Source of the DNA: Synechococcus sp. BSA11S
GTDB lineage: Bacteria > Cyanobacteriota > Cyanobacteriia > PCC-6307 > Cyanobiaceae
DNA length: 64,000 nt
Direction of reading: 5' to 3'
Assembly (NCBI RefSeq): GCF_014224355.1
Contig: NZ_VNWP01000005.1
Location: 1-64,000 of the forward strand
The notes under the pieces were generated by a model. It saw only the letters and a list, made by a program, of their open reading frames with translations. It ran no database searches and was not told where the DNA came from. This document shows positions 37,686 to 46,331 of this stretch, in pieces; within the stretch, counting starts at the first letter, position 1, and each line of letters begins with the position of its first letter. A program made the translations under genes and the position numbers.

Positions 37686-39101
37686 TCAGGAGGCCTGGGT
37701 GGAAGGATCCGCCAGCGGGTCACTGCCGGCAATGAGGTCATCACCCTCCCCTTCACTGCCGCTCTCGCCGCCCAGGTGCTGAGTCTTGGCCCAGACCAGA
37801 CGCTTGGGCAACAGGGCCATGCGCAGGGTGACCCAGGGGATGACCACGAACCAGTGCATCAGATAGGCGATGCCCAGCGCAGCCGCCAGGGGATTCATCG
37901 CCGGTAGAGCAGGGCCATCGCTGGGTCGGCGGCAGCCGGCCACGATCGCTGCGCCGGAAAGCCCGAGGACCACGAGCGACAACGGCCAGACCGTGGGGGG
38001 CGTGCGGGTGATCAGCGCCGTGAGCAGGTCAACCACCGAGACCATCGGCAGCACGTACTGGAGCAGGAAGTAGCTGGTGAGGTCCAGTTTCTGGGAGGGG
38101 TTCAGGCGCTTGGAGAGCAGCCCTGGCCAGTAGTCGAAGAAGCGCTGCAGGCCCCCTTCCGCCCAGCGCTGACGTTGCCTCCAGAGCGCGGGGAGGGTGA
38201 GCACCGCCTCCTCCTCCACCGGGGGATCCCAGAGGATGCCCACGGGCTCGCCGGCCAGCAGCAGCCGAAAACTGAGATCGAGGTCATCGGTGACGGTGTC
38301 CTCGTTGAACCCCCCGGCCCGGGTGATGGCCTCGCGGCGCAGCAGCTGACCATTGCCCCGCAATTCCGCCACGCCACCGCTGGCCAGCCGGCCCTCCTGA
38401 ACCACCGAATCCAGGGCCATTTCCATGGCCTGGGCGCGGGTGAGCAGGTTGCAGCCCGCATTCACCACAGCCTTGCGCAACTGCATGGCCGACCAGCCGC
38501 CCTGCTCCGCCTGCGGGATCAGCCGCTCGAGCAGATCCTCCTGAAGGCCAGCGTCGGCGTCGAGCACCAGCATCCAACGGCCCTCGAGGCGCCCGAGCAC
38601 GGCATTGAGAGCGCCGGACTTGCCACCGCCGGCATGGCGGGGCCGTCGCAGCACCTGCAGCATCGGTGTGCTGGCCTCCAGGGCCTTGAGCACCTCAGGA
38701 GTGCGGTCCTCGCTGCCGTCGTCCACCACCCAGAGGCGGACAACCCCATGGCGGTAGCGCAGACGGCTGACCCGCTCCACCAGACGACCGATCACGGCCT
38801 GCTCATCACGGGCCGCCACCACCACATCCACTGCCGGCCAGGGGCCAGGCCAGGAGCCTTCGCCGACCAACGTCTCAGGAATGGCGCCGTCAGCTGAAGA
38901 CCGGGGCCGGCAGCGACGCCAGAGCTGTCCCAGCACGGTGCGCACCACGTAGGCGCCGAGCAGGAGGGTGAGGCTGGCGGCGGGCAGAAGATTGCGGGGC
39001 GGCTCCAGCCAGTGGGGTGCGACCCCGGCCCAGCCGCAGAGCACGACGAACAGGGCGGCTTTGCCGCGACGGCCTTCGGAGCTGGAACCGGTGGGTGTCA
39101 T
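37686..39101 (-). CDS. Cellulose-synthase-like family 2 glycosyltransferase
   Basis: Membrane glycosyltransferase of 471 aa predicted to polymerise or add sugars from a nucleotide donor. Two hydrophobic segments lie near the N-terminus. The GT-A domain shows VDVVVAARDEQAVIGRLV, LWVVDDGSEDRTPEVL, LVLDADAGLQ (DxD), VTDDLDLSFRLLLAG and the processive motif WRQRQRWAEGGLQR (QxxRW). Three or four C-terminal membrane segments follow. The ATG at 39101 is the first Met that does not add unrelated sequence. It is not linked to other glycan genes here, so its product is unknown. Confidence 0.88.
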   Translation of the reverse strand: MTPTGSSSEGRRGKAALFVVLCGWAGVAPHWLEPPRNLLPAASLTLLLGAYVVRTVLGQLWRRCRPRSSADGAIPETLVGEGSWPGPWPAVDVVVAARDEQAVIGRLVERVSRLRYRHGVVRLWVVDDGSEDRTPEVLKALEASTPMLQVLRRPRHAGGGKSGALNAVLGRLEGRWMLVLDADAGLQEDLLERLIPQAEQGGWSAMQLRKAVVNAGCNLLTRAQAMEMALDSVVQEGRLASGGVAELRGNGQLLRREAITRAGGFNEDTVTDDLDLSFRLLLAGEPVGILWDPPVEEEAVLTLPALWRQRQRWAEGGLQRFFDYWPGLLSKRLNPSQKLDLTSYFLLQYVLPMVSVVDLLTALITRTPPTVWPLSLVVLGLSGAAIVAGCRRPSDGPALPAMNPLAAALGIAYLMHWFVVIPWVTLRMALLPKRLVWAKTQHLGGESGSEGEGDDLIAGSDPLADPSTQAS

Positions 39102-39156
39102 GGCAACTCCGTCATGGCAACCGCGCCGGCCTGGCTGGTCCGCATCGCTGCGAACT

Positions 39157-40716
39157 CTAAAGGCCCCCACTGAGGACTTCCAGGGGCACCAGCTCGGTGC
39201 CCGGGTAATAGTGCGCCAGGATCCGCTGCTGGCTCCAGCCACGCCCTCCCAGATCGATGGCCCCCTGCTGGGAGAGGCCTGCGCCATGGCCGAAGCCACC
39301 CCCGCTGAAACTCCAGCGGCCCGGCCCGTCAGGCCTGACCACAAACAGAGTGCTCGGGAGTTGGCGGAAGGTGCGGCGGATCGCGTCGAGGCGCAGCACC
39401 CGCTGCCCTGTGCTGCCCACCACCGCAAGGGCGAGCACCCGGCCGCTGGGACCGCGCTCGAGGACCTTCAGTGCAGTGGGCTGCCCCACACCCCCGGGCC
39501 CTTTCTCAAGGGCCTGGCGGATCCGGGTGGCGTTCAGCTGGCGGCTCCAGCGAAAGAGAGGATGGCCGGCGCCGTAGGCGGTTCTGCCATCGCGCAGCAG
39601 CGCGGGCAGGCTGGCGGCGGGCAGCGGCAGGGCAAACCGCCTGGCAAAGGCCGGAGGGCCATCGGGGCTGGCCTGGAGGTAGGGCAGGGGCGCGCCGCTC
39701 CAGGCCTCCTCGAACCCGGCCGCGATGCCGCCGTTGCTGGCGTGGTAGACGGCGTGGATCGGCTGCCCCTGCCAGCTCAGCACCTGCCCCCGGGTGGCTT
39801 GCACGGCTCGGCGCACGGCGCCACCGGCCAGGCGCGGATCGGCGTACACCTGGCACTGGGTGTCGGAGCAGAGGTGGTAGCCATCGACGTCGTAGCGATG
39901 GCTGTTGCGCAGGGCCCAGGTGCGGGCGAGAACGGCCTGGGCGGCCAGGGCCGCCGCGGGAGAGCCCGCACCGATCTCATGGGGGACCACTCCCAGCAGG
40001 TAGCGCTCCAGGGGCACCTGCTCGATCAGGCTCCAGCCGCCGTAGGCATTGGGCTGCAAGCGGAACGGCCCCTGGAACACCCCCTTGCCCCAGCGCAACC
40101 CAGCCGGGGCCTTGAGGCGCAGGGGGCCCTGCAGCGCGATGACACTGCCATCAGCGCCGGTGGCCTCCAGCTCCAGGCGGGTTGTCACCTCCCGCCGCCA
40201 GGTCCTGACCTGAAAGCCTTCAGGGGGAGCTGTCCCGGCAGGAGCCCACACCTCCCACTCCGCCGGATGGGCGATCACGGGCTCCACACCGAGCCGGCGC
40301 CAGGCCTGGGCTGCCTGATCAGCCGTTTCAAAACTGGAGAAGGGGCCCAGGACGCTGCGCTCGATCAGCAGGGGTTCCTGCAGGGGCCGCTCCCGCCAGC
40401 GCAGGCTGAGGGTGGAGCCCTGCAGCGTTCTGCCGCTCGCATCCTCCAGCTCCAGGCGACCGGAGGCCGCCTTCAGCTGCAGAGGAGGGGCCTTGGCCGC
40501 GGCCACGCCGGGGGCCGGGCCGAGCCGGGAGCCCAGGGCGACCCAGAGCACCGGCCGGGTGAGCTCGATCGCCGGGCGGGATGGGGTGGGCCAGTGCAGG
40601 GCGACGGCCGGCATGGCGCGGCAGCCCGGGGCCAGCAGGAGAGAGCCGCCGAAGCCCAGGGCGAGCGGCGTCAGGCGCGGCAGCGACCGCGGGAAGGACG
40701 GGGCGAGGAAACGCAT
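39157..40716 (-). CDS. SpoIID/LytB-domain protein
   Basis: Secreted or periplasmic protein of 519 aa. An N-terminal signal-like stretch (LTPLALGFGGSLLLAPGCRA) ends in a possible lipobox-like Gly-Cys. The C-terminal half has the SpoIID/LytB domain: LERYLLGVVPHEIGAGSPAA, LAAQAVLARTWAL, CSDTQCQVYADPR, YHASNGGIAAGFEEAW, and FGHGAGLSQQGAIDLGGRGW near the end. In Bacillus SpoIID is a peptidoglycan-cleaving transglycosylase that acts on denuded glycan. In cyanobacteria the target is probably also peptidoglycan, but this is family inference. Confidence 0.9.
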   Translation of the reverse strand: MRFLAPSFPRSLPRLTPLALGFGGSLLLAPGCRAMPAVALHWPTPSRPAIELTRPVLWVALGSRLGPAPGVAAAKAPPLQLKAASGRLELEDASGRTLQGSTLSLRWRERPLQEPLLIERSVLGPFSSFETADQAAQAWRRLGVEPVIAHPAEWEVWAPAGTAPPEGFQVRTWRREVTTRLELEATGADGSVIALQGPLRLKAPAGLRWGKGVFQGPFRLQPNAYGGWSLIEQVPLERYLLGVVPHEIGAGSPAAALAAQAVLARTWALRNSHRYDVDGYHLCSDTQCQVYADPRLAGGAVRRAVQATRGQVLSWQGQPIHAVYHASNGGIAAGFEEAWSGAPLPYLQASPDGPPAFARRFALPLPAASLPALLRDGRTAYGAGHPLFRWSRQLNATRIRQALEKGPGGVGQPTALKVLERGPSGRVLALAVVGSTGQRVLRLDAIRRTFRQLPSTLFVVRPDGPGRWSFSGGGFGHGAGLSQQGAIDLGGRGWSQQRILAHYYPGTELVPLEVLSGGL

Positions 40717-40754
40717 GGCAAAACCGTACGGCCGGGGGGAAGATCCTGAAGGAG

Positions 40755-40784
40755 TTGGCGGAAGGGGCATCAACGTCGTACTTT
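40755..40784 (+). promoter_or_regulatory. Possible promoter for rpmI-rplT
   Basis: TTGGCG at 40755-40760 and TACTTT at 40779-40784 are separated by 18 bases and lie 26-55 bases before the rpmI ATG. The match to a sigma-70-type promoter is moderate. Confidence 0.35.
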
Positions 40785-40809
40785 GGTTGTTTGTGAACGG
40801 GCGTCAGAC

Positions 40810-41010
40810 ATGCCGAAGCTCAAGACCCGCAAAGCAGCTGCCAAGCGGTTCAAGATGACCGGCAGTGGCAAGTTCATGCGTCGCCGCGCCTTCCACAACC
40901 ACCTGCTCGATCACAAGAGCCCCAAGCGCAAGCGCTACCTCGGCACCATGGCGGTGGTCGATGAGCGCGATGCCGACAACGTGAGCCTCATGCTCCCCTA
41001 CGCAGGCTGA
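40810..41010 (+). CDS. rpmI: 50S ribosomal protein L35
   Basis: Small basic ribosomal protein bL35 of 66 aa. The start [20 protein letters not shown] is diagnostic, and [19 protein letters not shown] completes the core. The ATG at 40810 is the conserved one; a longer upstream reading adds nine non-homologous residues. It lies 55 bp before rplT, the usual pair. infC, the third member in many bacteria, is not next to it. Confidence 0.98.
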   Translation: MPKLKTRKAAAKRFKMTGSGKFMRRRAFHNHLLDHKSPKRKRYLGTMAVVDERDADNVSLMLPYAG

Positions 41011-41065
41011 GGCCCGGCGAAAGCCAGCTGCTCCTGAATTTCAACAGTCCAACCGAGAGTTCTCC

Positions 41066-41413
41066 ATGGCCCGCGTCAAGAGGGGCAATGTCGCCCGCAA
41101 ACGCCGCAACAAGATCCTCCGTCTCGCCCGCGGCTTCCAGGGCAGCAACGGCAGCCTCTTCCGCACCGCCAACCAGCGGGTGATGAAGGCCCTCTGCAAC
41201 GCCTACCGCGACCGTCGCCGGCGCAAGCGCGATTTCCGCCGCCTCTGGATCGCCCGGATCAACGCAGCCGCTCGCCTCAACGGCCTCAGCTACAGCCGGC
41301 TGATCGGTGGTCTCAAGCGCTCTGACGTTCTTCTCAACCGCAAGATGCTGGCCCAGCTGGCCCTGGCTGATCCCGGCAGCTTCAGCGACGTGGTGGGCGC
41401 CGCCCGCTCCTGA
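41066..41413 (+). CDS. rplT: 50S ribosomal protein L20
   Basis: Early-assembly ribosomal protein bL20 of 115 aa that binds 23S rRNA. The sequence [40 protein letters not shown] and [20 protein letters not shown] is unmistakable. It is co-oriented with rpmI. In other bacteria L20 represses its own operon, but no leader structure was evident here. Confidence 0.99.
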   Translation: MARVKRGNVARKRRNKILRLARGFQGSNGSLFRTANQRVMKALCNAYRDRRRRKRDFRRLWIARINAAARLNGLSYSRLIGGLKRSDVLLNRKMLAQLALADPGSFSDVVGAARS

Positions 41414-41460
41414 TCTGACCCACGCCGCACCCACTCCGCGCTGACCCCCCTGCAGGCCCG

Positions 41461-42093
41461 ATGGACCTTCTCCTTCCACAGGCCTATCTGATCGGCCTGA
41501 TCGTTCTGCTGGGTGGTGCCGCCGTCGTGATCGGGCTGCAGGTCTGGCGCGTGAGGGCCGATGAGGTTCGTCTGGCCAAGCTGGAGAACCAGGTCAAGGA
41601 GGAGTCGAAGGACGCCGCCACGCTCTACGAGCTGGCCTCGGTGCAGTTGCGCAAACGCCTCTACGACCAGGCCGTCGACTCCCTCAAGCTGGCTCTGAAG
41701 CGCTCGGATGGCGAACCCGGTGAAGCGCGGGCGCTGATGCAGAACGCCCTGGGCTTCGCTCTGGCTGCTCAGGGCAACCATGCCGCGGCCATCCGTCACT
41801 ACAAGCTGGCCCTGCAGGCCAAGGCGGATTACCCCGTGGCCCTCAACAACCTGGGCTATGCCCTCGAGAGGCAGGCTCTCCACGAGGAGGCACGCCAGGC
41901 CTACAACCAGGCTCTGGCCCTCGATCCCTCCAACAAGACCACCAGCAAGCGCCTGAAGCTGCTGGATCGCCGCTTCCCCGCTGATTCAGCCGAACCTGGA
42001 GCCAAGGGGATGGCCCCGTCCGCCGGACGTCCGGGCACGGCCGCCAACGCCAGTTCCGCCAAGAAGGAGTCAGGGCCGAAGAAAGCCGCCTGA
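41461..42093 (+). CDS. ycf37: TPR protein, Ycf37-like
   Basis: Protein of 210 aa with one N-terminal membrane helix (YLIGLIVLLGGAAVVIGLQV), a short coiled segment, and about three tetratricopeptide repeats (YELASVQLRKRLYDQAVDSL, NALGFALAAQGNHAAAIRHY, LNNLGYALERQALHEEARQA). A basic, Ala/Ser-rich tail ends the protein. Membrane anchor plus TPR order matches cyanobacterial Ycf37, a thylakoid factor connected with photosystem I assembly or stability. Assignment rests on remembered sequence pattern. It lies 47 bp after rplT on the same strand. Confidence 0.7.
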   Translation: MDLLLPQAYLIGLIVLLGGAAVVIGLQVWRVRADEVRLAKLENQVKEESKDAATLYELASVQLRKRLYDQAVDSLKLALKRSDGEPGEARALMQNALGFALAAQGNHAAAIRHYKLALQAKADYPVALNNLGYALERQALHEEARQAYNQALALDPSNKTTSKRLKLLDRRFPADSAEPGAKGMAPSAGRPGTAANASSAKKESGPKKAA

Positions 42094-42121
42094 GGCGGCC
42101 TGGGCCCCAGACACCAGCGGC

Positions 42122-42694
42122 TCACCAGAGACCACGAATCGGAGCTCCTGTGGCAGGAGCTTCTGCAGGGGAGGCTGCCTCCTCAACCACAGGCCGGAGG
42201 TCGAAGCGACCGCCGGGATTGGTCAGGCGCGGCGCGACCCAGCCCGCCAGCTCCAGCCCCTGCACCCCGCTGATCTCCCCGCCCGACTCCATCCCGCCGA
42301 CTTCGCAATCGCAGAGCATCAGCAGATCGAGCTGGTCGGACTTGGCGTTGAGGTTGCCCTGCACCCCCACCGTGGTTTCACCCACCTGCATCTCGCCGCG
42401 CAGGTCGACCATCTGGCCCATCGGGGTGGCTTCGGCCAGGCGCAGCAGCACCGGCTGGGGGGCACCTCCACTGAAGGAGCGGTAGACGCCCGACCAGACC
42501 CTGGGCAGCTCGCGGGCCAGTTCGACGGCCCGGCCCTTGGGATCGAAGGTTTCCACAGGCCCCAGCTCGGTCTCGAACACCTCAATCGATGACGACGGCG
42601 GCGCTCCGAAGGGCACGACGCTGCCCACCGGCAGGGGATTCATGGCCAGCTGGGGGTCGGCGGCAGCCAGCAGCAACGGCAGGAGCAGCGGCAT
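42122..42694 (-). CDS. Conserved secreted protein of unknown function
   Basis: Protein of 190 aa with an N-terminal hydrophobic signal-like run (MPLLLPLLLAAADPQLA). The mature part contains EVFETELGPVETFDPKGRAV, WSGVYRSFSGGAPQPVLLRL, and a repeated GEMQVGETTVGVQGNLNAKS theme ending in a CDC pair. It looks like a beta-rich periplasmic protein. I know no function. The ATG at 42694 places the signal at the very start; the longer reading would bury it. It is convergent with the ycf37-like gene. Confidence 0.65.
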   Translation of the reverse strand: MPLLLPLLLAAADPQLAMNPLPVGSVVPFGAPPSSSIEVFETELGPVETFDPKGRAVELARELPRVWSGVYRSFSGGAPQPVLLRLAEATPMGQMVDLRGEMQVGETTVGVQGNLNAKSDQLDLLMLCDCEVGGMESGGEISGVQGLELAGWVAPRLTNPGGRFDLRPVVEEAASPAEAPATGAPIRGLW

Positions 42695-42822
42695 CGCGAG
42701 TGTTCCGGGAGCACGTCTGAGCAGGCTAAGGGGGTGAAGCCCTGCCGGCCGGGCTGGAACAGCCGCTGCGGCCACCGTTCGCGGTAGTTTCGCGACATGG
42801 CTGAGGCCTCGACCACATCCGA

Positions 42823-43641
42823 ATGGACAGCGACCCCCTGGTGATCGCAGGACGGCCCTTCCGCAGCCGCCTGATGACCGGCACCGGCAAGTATCCGAGC
42901 CTGGCGGCGATGGCCGCCAGCCTGGCGGCCAGCTCCTGCGAGATCGTCACCGTGGCGGTGCGCCGGGTGCAGTCCCTGGCCGCCGGGCATCAGGGGCTGA
43001 TCGAGGCGATCGACTGGAGCCGCCACTGGATGCTCCCCAACACCGCCGGATGCGCCACCGCCGAAGAGGCGGTGCGGGTGGCACGGCTCGGCCGGGAACT
43101 GGCGCGTCTGGCCGGGCAGGAGGACAACACCTTCGTGAAGCTGGAGGTGATCCCCGACAGCCGGCATCTGCTGCCTGATCCGATCGGCACCCTGCAGGCC
43201 GCGGAAACCCTGGTGAAGGAAGGCTTCGCCGTGCTCCCCTACATCAACGCCGATCCGATGCTGGCCCGGCGGCTGGAGGAGGCCGGTTGCGCCACGGTGA
43301 TGCCGCTGGGCTCCCCGATCGGCTCCGGCCAGGGAATCCGCAACGCCGCCAACATCGCGCTGATCATTGAAAACTCCGGGGTGCCGGTGGTGGTGGATGC
43401 CGGCATCGGCGTGCCCAGCGAGGCAGCCCAGGCGATGGAGATGGGAGCGGACGCCCTGTTGATCAACAGCGCCATCGCCATGGCTGGCGATCCGGCGGCG
43501 ATGGCGATGGCCATGGCCATGGCCACCGAGGCGGGTCGCACCGCCTACCTGGCCGGGCGGCTGCCGGTCCGCTCCGAGGCCAGCGCCAGTTCGCCGCAGC
43601 AGGGTCGCGTCGGCTCCCCGGCTCAGCCCCCGGTCCCGTAA
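42823..43641 (+). CDS. thiG: Thiazole synthase
   Basis: Makes the thiazole phosphate ring of thiamine from deoxyxylulose phosphate, dehydroglycine and ThiS thiocarboxylate. The 272-aa TIM barrel shows [31 protein letters not shown]-type ([16 protein letters not shown]), the imine-forming Lys in [11 protein letters not shown] (K106), [14 protein letters not shown] and [20 protein letters not shown]. The C-terminus has an extra Ser/Pro-rich tail. thiL lies 20 kb away. The island's ThDP enzyme would need the cofactor from this pathway. Confidence 0.96.
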   Translation: MDSDPLVIAGRPFRSRLMTGTGKYPSLAAMAASLAASSCEIVTVAVRRVQSLAAGHQGLIEAIDWSRHWMLPNTAGCATAEEAVRVARLGRELARLAGQEDNTFVKLEVIPDSRHLLPDPIGTLQAAETLVKEGFAVLPYINADPMLARRLEEAGCATVMPLGSPIGSGQGIRNAANIALIIENSGVPVVVDAGIGVPSEAAQAMEMGADALLINSAIAMAGDPAAMAMAMAMATEAGRTAYLAGRLPVRSEASASSPQQGRVGSPAQPPVP

Positions 43642-43710
43642 CAGTCCTTCTCAGGGCAGGGGCAAGGCCGGCGACCCCCGGTAATTTGCGGCATTCTTTG
43701 CGCCCCAGCC

Positions 43711-43878
43711 ATGTCGGTCACCGAGGAAGACGGCGGCAAACTCAACGCCTTCGCCAGGGAGCCCCGCATGGAAGTGATCGAGACGGGCACTGGGCGCAGC
43801 CGATCCACCACCCTGCTGCTCGTCGGCGGTGTGGTTCTGGTGCTGCTGATGGTGGCGGTGGCGGCGGGCATCAGCTGA
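43711..43878 (+). CDS. psb34: Photosystem II assembly protein Psb34
   Basis: Small protein of 55 aa, too short for many gene finders. The soluble N-terminus TEEDGGKLNAFAREPRMEVI is followed by one membrane helix (TLLLVGGVVLVLLMVAVAAG). The motif TEE.G.LN.FA.EP matches the Ssl1498/Psb34 family, which binds late photosystem II assembly intermediates at the CP47 side and competes with HliA-type proteins. It is read from the sequence 69 bp past thiG. A TAATTT at 43682-43687 could be its -10 element. Confidence 0.85.
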   Translation: MSVTEEDGGKLNAFAREPRMEVIETGTGRSRSTTLLLVGGVVLVLLMVAVAAGIS

Positions 43879-43970
43879 GCTCCCTGATCCCATCCCTTCG
43901 CCAGGGGGTGACGGAACGCCTGTAGTAGCTTGCCCCGAGGAGCATCGGCTCGTTCAGCAGGAGTTCAGAC

Positions 43971-45167
43971 GTGAAGGTTCTCGTTCTCGGCGGCGACGGC
44001 TTCTGCGGCTGGCCCTGCTGCGTGAATCTGGCCGAGGCCGGGCACGACGTGGTCATGGTCGACAACCTCAGCCGCCGCAAGATCGACGTGGATCTGGGGG
44101 TGGAATCCCTGACTCCGATCGCCACCGTCAGCGATCGCCTGCGGGCCTGGGAGGAAACAGGTGGCCGGGCCATCCGCTTCGTGGGCCTCGACATCGCCCA
44201 GGACTACCAGCTGCTGCTGGAGCTGCTGCGCAGCGAGCGCCCGGAAGCCGTGGTCCATTTCGCCGAGCAGCGGGCGGCGCCCTACTCGATGAAATCGAGC
44301 ACCACCAAGCGCTACACGGTCGACAACAACGTCAACGGCACCCACAACCTGCTCTGCGCCATCGTGGAGAGCGGCCTCGACATCCACATCGTGCACCTGG
44401 GCACCATGGGGGTCTACGGCTACGGCTCCCACCGTGGCGCCACGATTCCCGAGGGCTACCTGACGGTGGAAGTGCCCCAGGCCGACGGCAGCCGCTTCCG
44501 GGAGAAGATCCTGCATCCCACCGATCCGGGCAGCGTCTACCACATGACCAAGACGCTGGATCAGCTGCTTTTTTACTACTACAACAAGAACGACGGCATC
44601 CGCGTCACCGACCTGCACCAGGGCATCGTCTGGGGCACCAACACCGATCTCACCGACCGGGATCCGCGCCTGGTCAACCGCTTCGACTACGACGGCGATT
44701 ACGGCACGGTGCTCAACCGTTTCCTGATGCAGGCCGCCATCGGCTATCCGCTCACGGTGCACGGCACAGGCGGCCAGACCCGCGCCTTCATCCACATCCG
44801 CGATTCGGTCAAGTGCGTGGAGCTGGCGATCGACCACCCGCCCAGCTCCGGCGAAAAGGTGCGCATCTACAACCAGATGACCGAAAGCCACAAGGTCAAG
44901 GACCTGGCCGAAAAGGTGGCGGCGGTCACCGGCGCCCAGGTCAGCCACCTGCCCAACCCGCGCAAGGAGGCGATCGAGAATGATCTGATCGTCGACAACC
45001 GCTGCCTGATCGAGCTCGGACTCAAGCCCACCACCCTGGAAGACGGCCTGCTCAGTGAAGTGGTCGACGTGGCCCGGCGCTGGGCTGACCGCTGCGACCG
45101 CTCCCGCATCCCCTGCGTGTCCACCTGGACCACCACCCAGGCCGCGGCCCTCAAGGCCACGGTCTGA
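43971..45167 (+). CDS. sqdB: UDP-sulfoquinovose synthase
   Basis: Makes UDP-sulfoquinovose from UDP-glucose and sulfite, the head-group donor for sulfolipid SQDG in thylakoids. The 398-aa SDR has MKVLVLGGDGFCGWPCCVNL, DNLSRRKIDVDLG, HFAEQRAAPYSMKS, LGTMGVYGYG and the catalytic YHMTK; FIHIRDSVKCVELA also fits. The start is GTG. It lies 30 bp before sqdX, forming the sulfolipid operon. Confidence 0.97.
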   Translation: MKVLVLGGDGFCGWPCCVNLAEAGHDVVMVDNLSRRKIDVDLGVESLTPIATVSDRLRAWEETGGRAIRFVGLDIAQDYQLLLELLRSERPEAVVHFAEQRAAPYSMKSSTTKRYTVDNNVNGTHNLLCAIVESGLDIHIVHLGTMGVYGYGSHRGATIPEGYLTVEVPQADGSRFREKILHPTDPGSVYHMTKTLDQLLFYYYNKNDGIRVTDLHQGIVWGTNTDLTDRDPRLVNRFDYDGDYGTVLNRFLMQAAIGYPLTVHGTGGQTRAFIHIRDSVKCVELAIDHPPSSGEKVRIYNQMTESHKVKDLAEKVAAVTGAQVSHLPNPRKEAIENDLIVDNRCLIELGLKPTTLEDGLLSEVVDVARRWADRCDRSRIPCVSTWTTTQAAALKATV

Positions 45168-45197
45168 GCCGAGGATCATGCCCCACCAGCGGCTCCC

Positions 45198-46331
45198 GTG
45201 AAGATCGCTCTGTTCACCGAAACCTTCCTCCCCAAGGTCGACGGCATCGTCACGCGTCTCACCAAGACCGTGGAGCACCTGGTGGGCGCCGGAGATGAGG
45301 TGCTGCTGTTCTGCCCCGAAGGGGCCCCGGCCATCTACATGGGCGCCCGGGTGATCGGCGTGCCGGCCATGCCCCTGCCGCTCTACCCGGAGCTGAAGCT
45401 CGCCCTGCCCCGTCCGGCCGTCGCCGAGGCCCTGGAAGCGTTCCAGCCGGATGTGGTGCACGTGGTCAACCCGGCGGTGCTGGGCCTGGGGGGCATCTGG
45501 ATGGCGCGAACCCGCCAGATCCCCCTGGTGGCGAGCTATCACACCCACCTGCCCAAATACCTCGAGCACTACGGCATGGGAGTGCTGGAGCCCTTGCTGT
45601 GGGAGCTGCTCAAGGCCGCCCACAACCAGGCGGTGCTCAATCTCTGCACCTCCTCGGCAATGGTGGAGGAACTGAGCCAGCGGGGCATCCAGCACACCGC
45701 CCTCTGGCAACGGGGCGTCGACACCGAGATGTTCCGCCCCCAGCTGCGCTCGGACCCCATGCGGCGCCGCCTGATGGGCCACCATCCCGACAGCGACAGC
45801 CTGCTGCTTTACGTGGGTCGGCTCTCGGCTGAGAAACAGATCGAGCGGATCCGTCCGGTGCTCGATGCCCTGCCCCAGGCCCGGCTGGCTCTGGTGGGCG
45901 ACGGCCCCCACCGGGCGCAGCTGGAGAAGGTCTTCGAAGGAACCGCCACCACCTTCGTGGGCTACCTGGGCGGCGAGGAACTGGCCAGCGCCTTTGCCAG
46001 CGCCGATGCCTTCCTGTTCCCCTCCAGCACCGAAACCCTGGGGCTGGTGCTGCTGGAAGCGATGGCGGCAGGCTGCCCCGTGGTGGGTGCCAACCGGGGC
46101 GGCATCCCCGACATCGTCACCGATGGGGTCAACGGCTGTCTCTACGACCCCGACGACGACTCCTCCCTCACCGCCGCCACCCTGCGGTTGCTGGCCAGCC
46201 CCGAGCGACGCGAGGAACTGAGGCTGGCGGCCCGCCACGAGGCCGAGCGCTGGGGCTGGGCCGGCGCCACAGCCCAGCTTCGCCGCTTCTACCGCGATGT
46301 GGCCGGAGCCGATCTTCAGCTGGCGGCCTGA
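45198..46331 (+). CDS. sqdX: Sulfoquinovosyltransferase SqdX
   Basis: Family 4 glycosyltransferase (377 aa) that moves sulfoquinovose from UDP to diacylglycerol. The N-terminus MKIALFTETFLPKVDGIVTR, the acceptor side PDVVHVVNPAVLGLGGIWMA, VASYHTHLPKYLEHYGMG and the GT4 nucleotide motif FPSSTETLGLVLLEAMAAG are typical. The start is GTG. The 3' end overlaps the convergent PBP2 gene by 16 bp. Confidence 0.95.
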   Translation: MKIALFTETFLPKVDGIVTRLTKTVEHLVGAGDEVLLFCPEGAPAIYMGARVIGVPAMPLPLYPELKLALPRPAVAEALEAFQPDVVHVVNPAVLGLGGIWMARTRQIPLVASYHTHLPKYLEHYGMGVLEPLLWELLKAAHNQAVLNLCTSSAMVEELSQRGIQHTALWQRGVDTEMFRPQLRSDPMRRRLMGHHPDSDSLLLYVGRLSAEKQIERIRPVLDALPQARLALVGDGPHRAQLEKVFEGTATTFVGYLGGEELASAFASADAFLFPSSTETLGLVLLEAMAAGCPVVGANRGGIPDIVTDGVNGCLYDPDDDSSLTAATLRLLASPERREELRLAARHEAERWGWAGATAQLRRFYRDVAGADLQLAA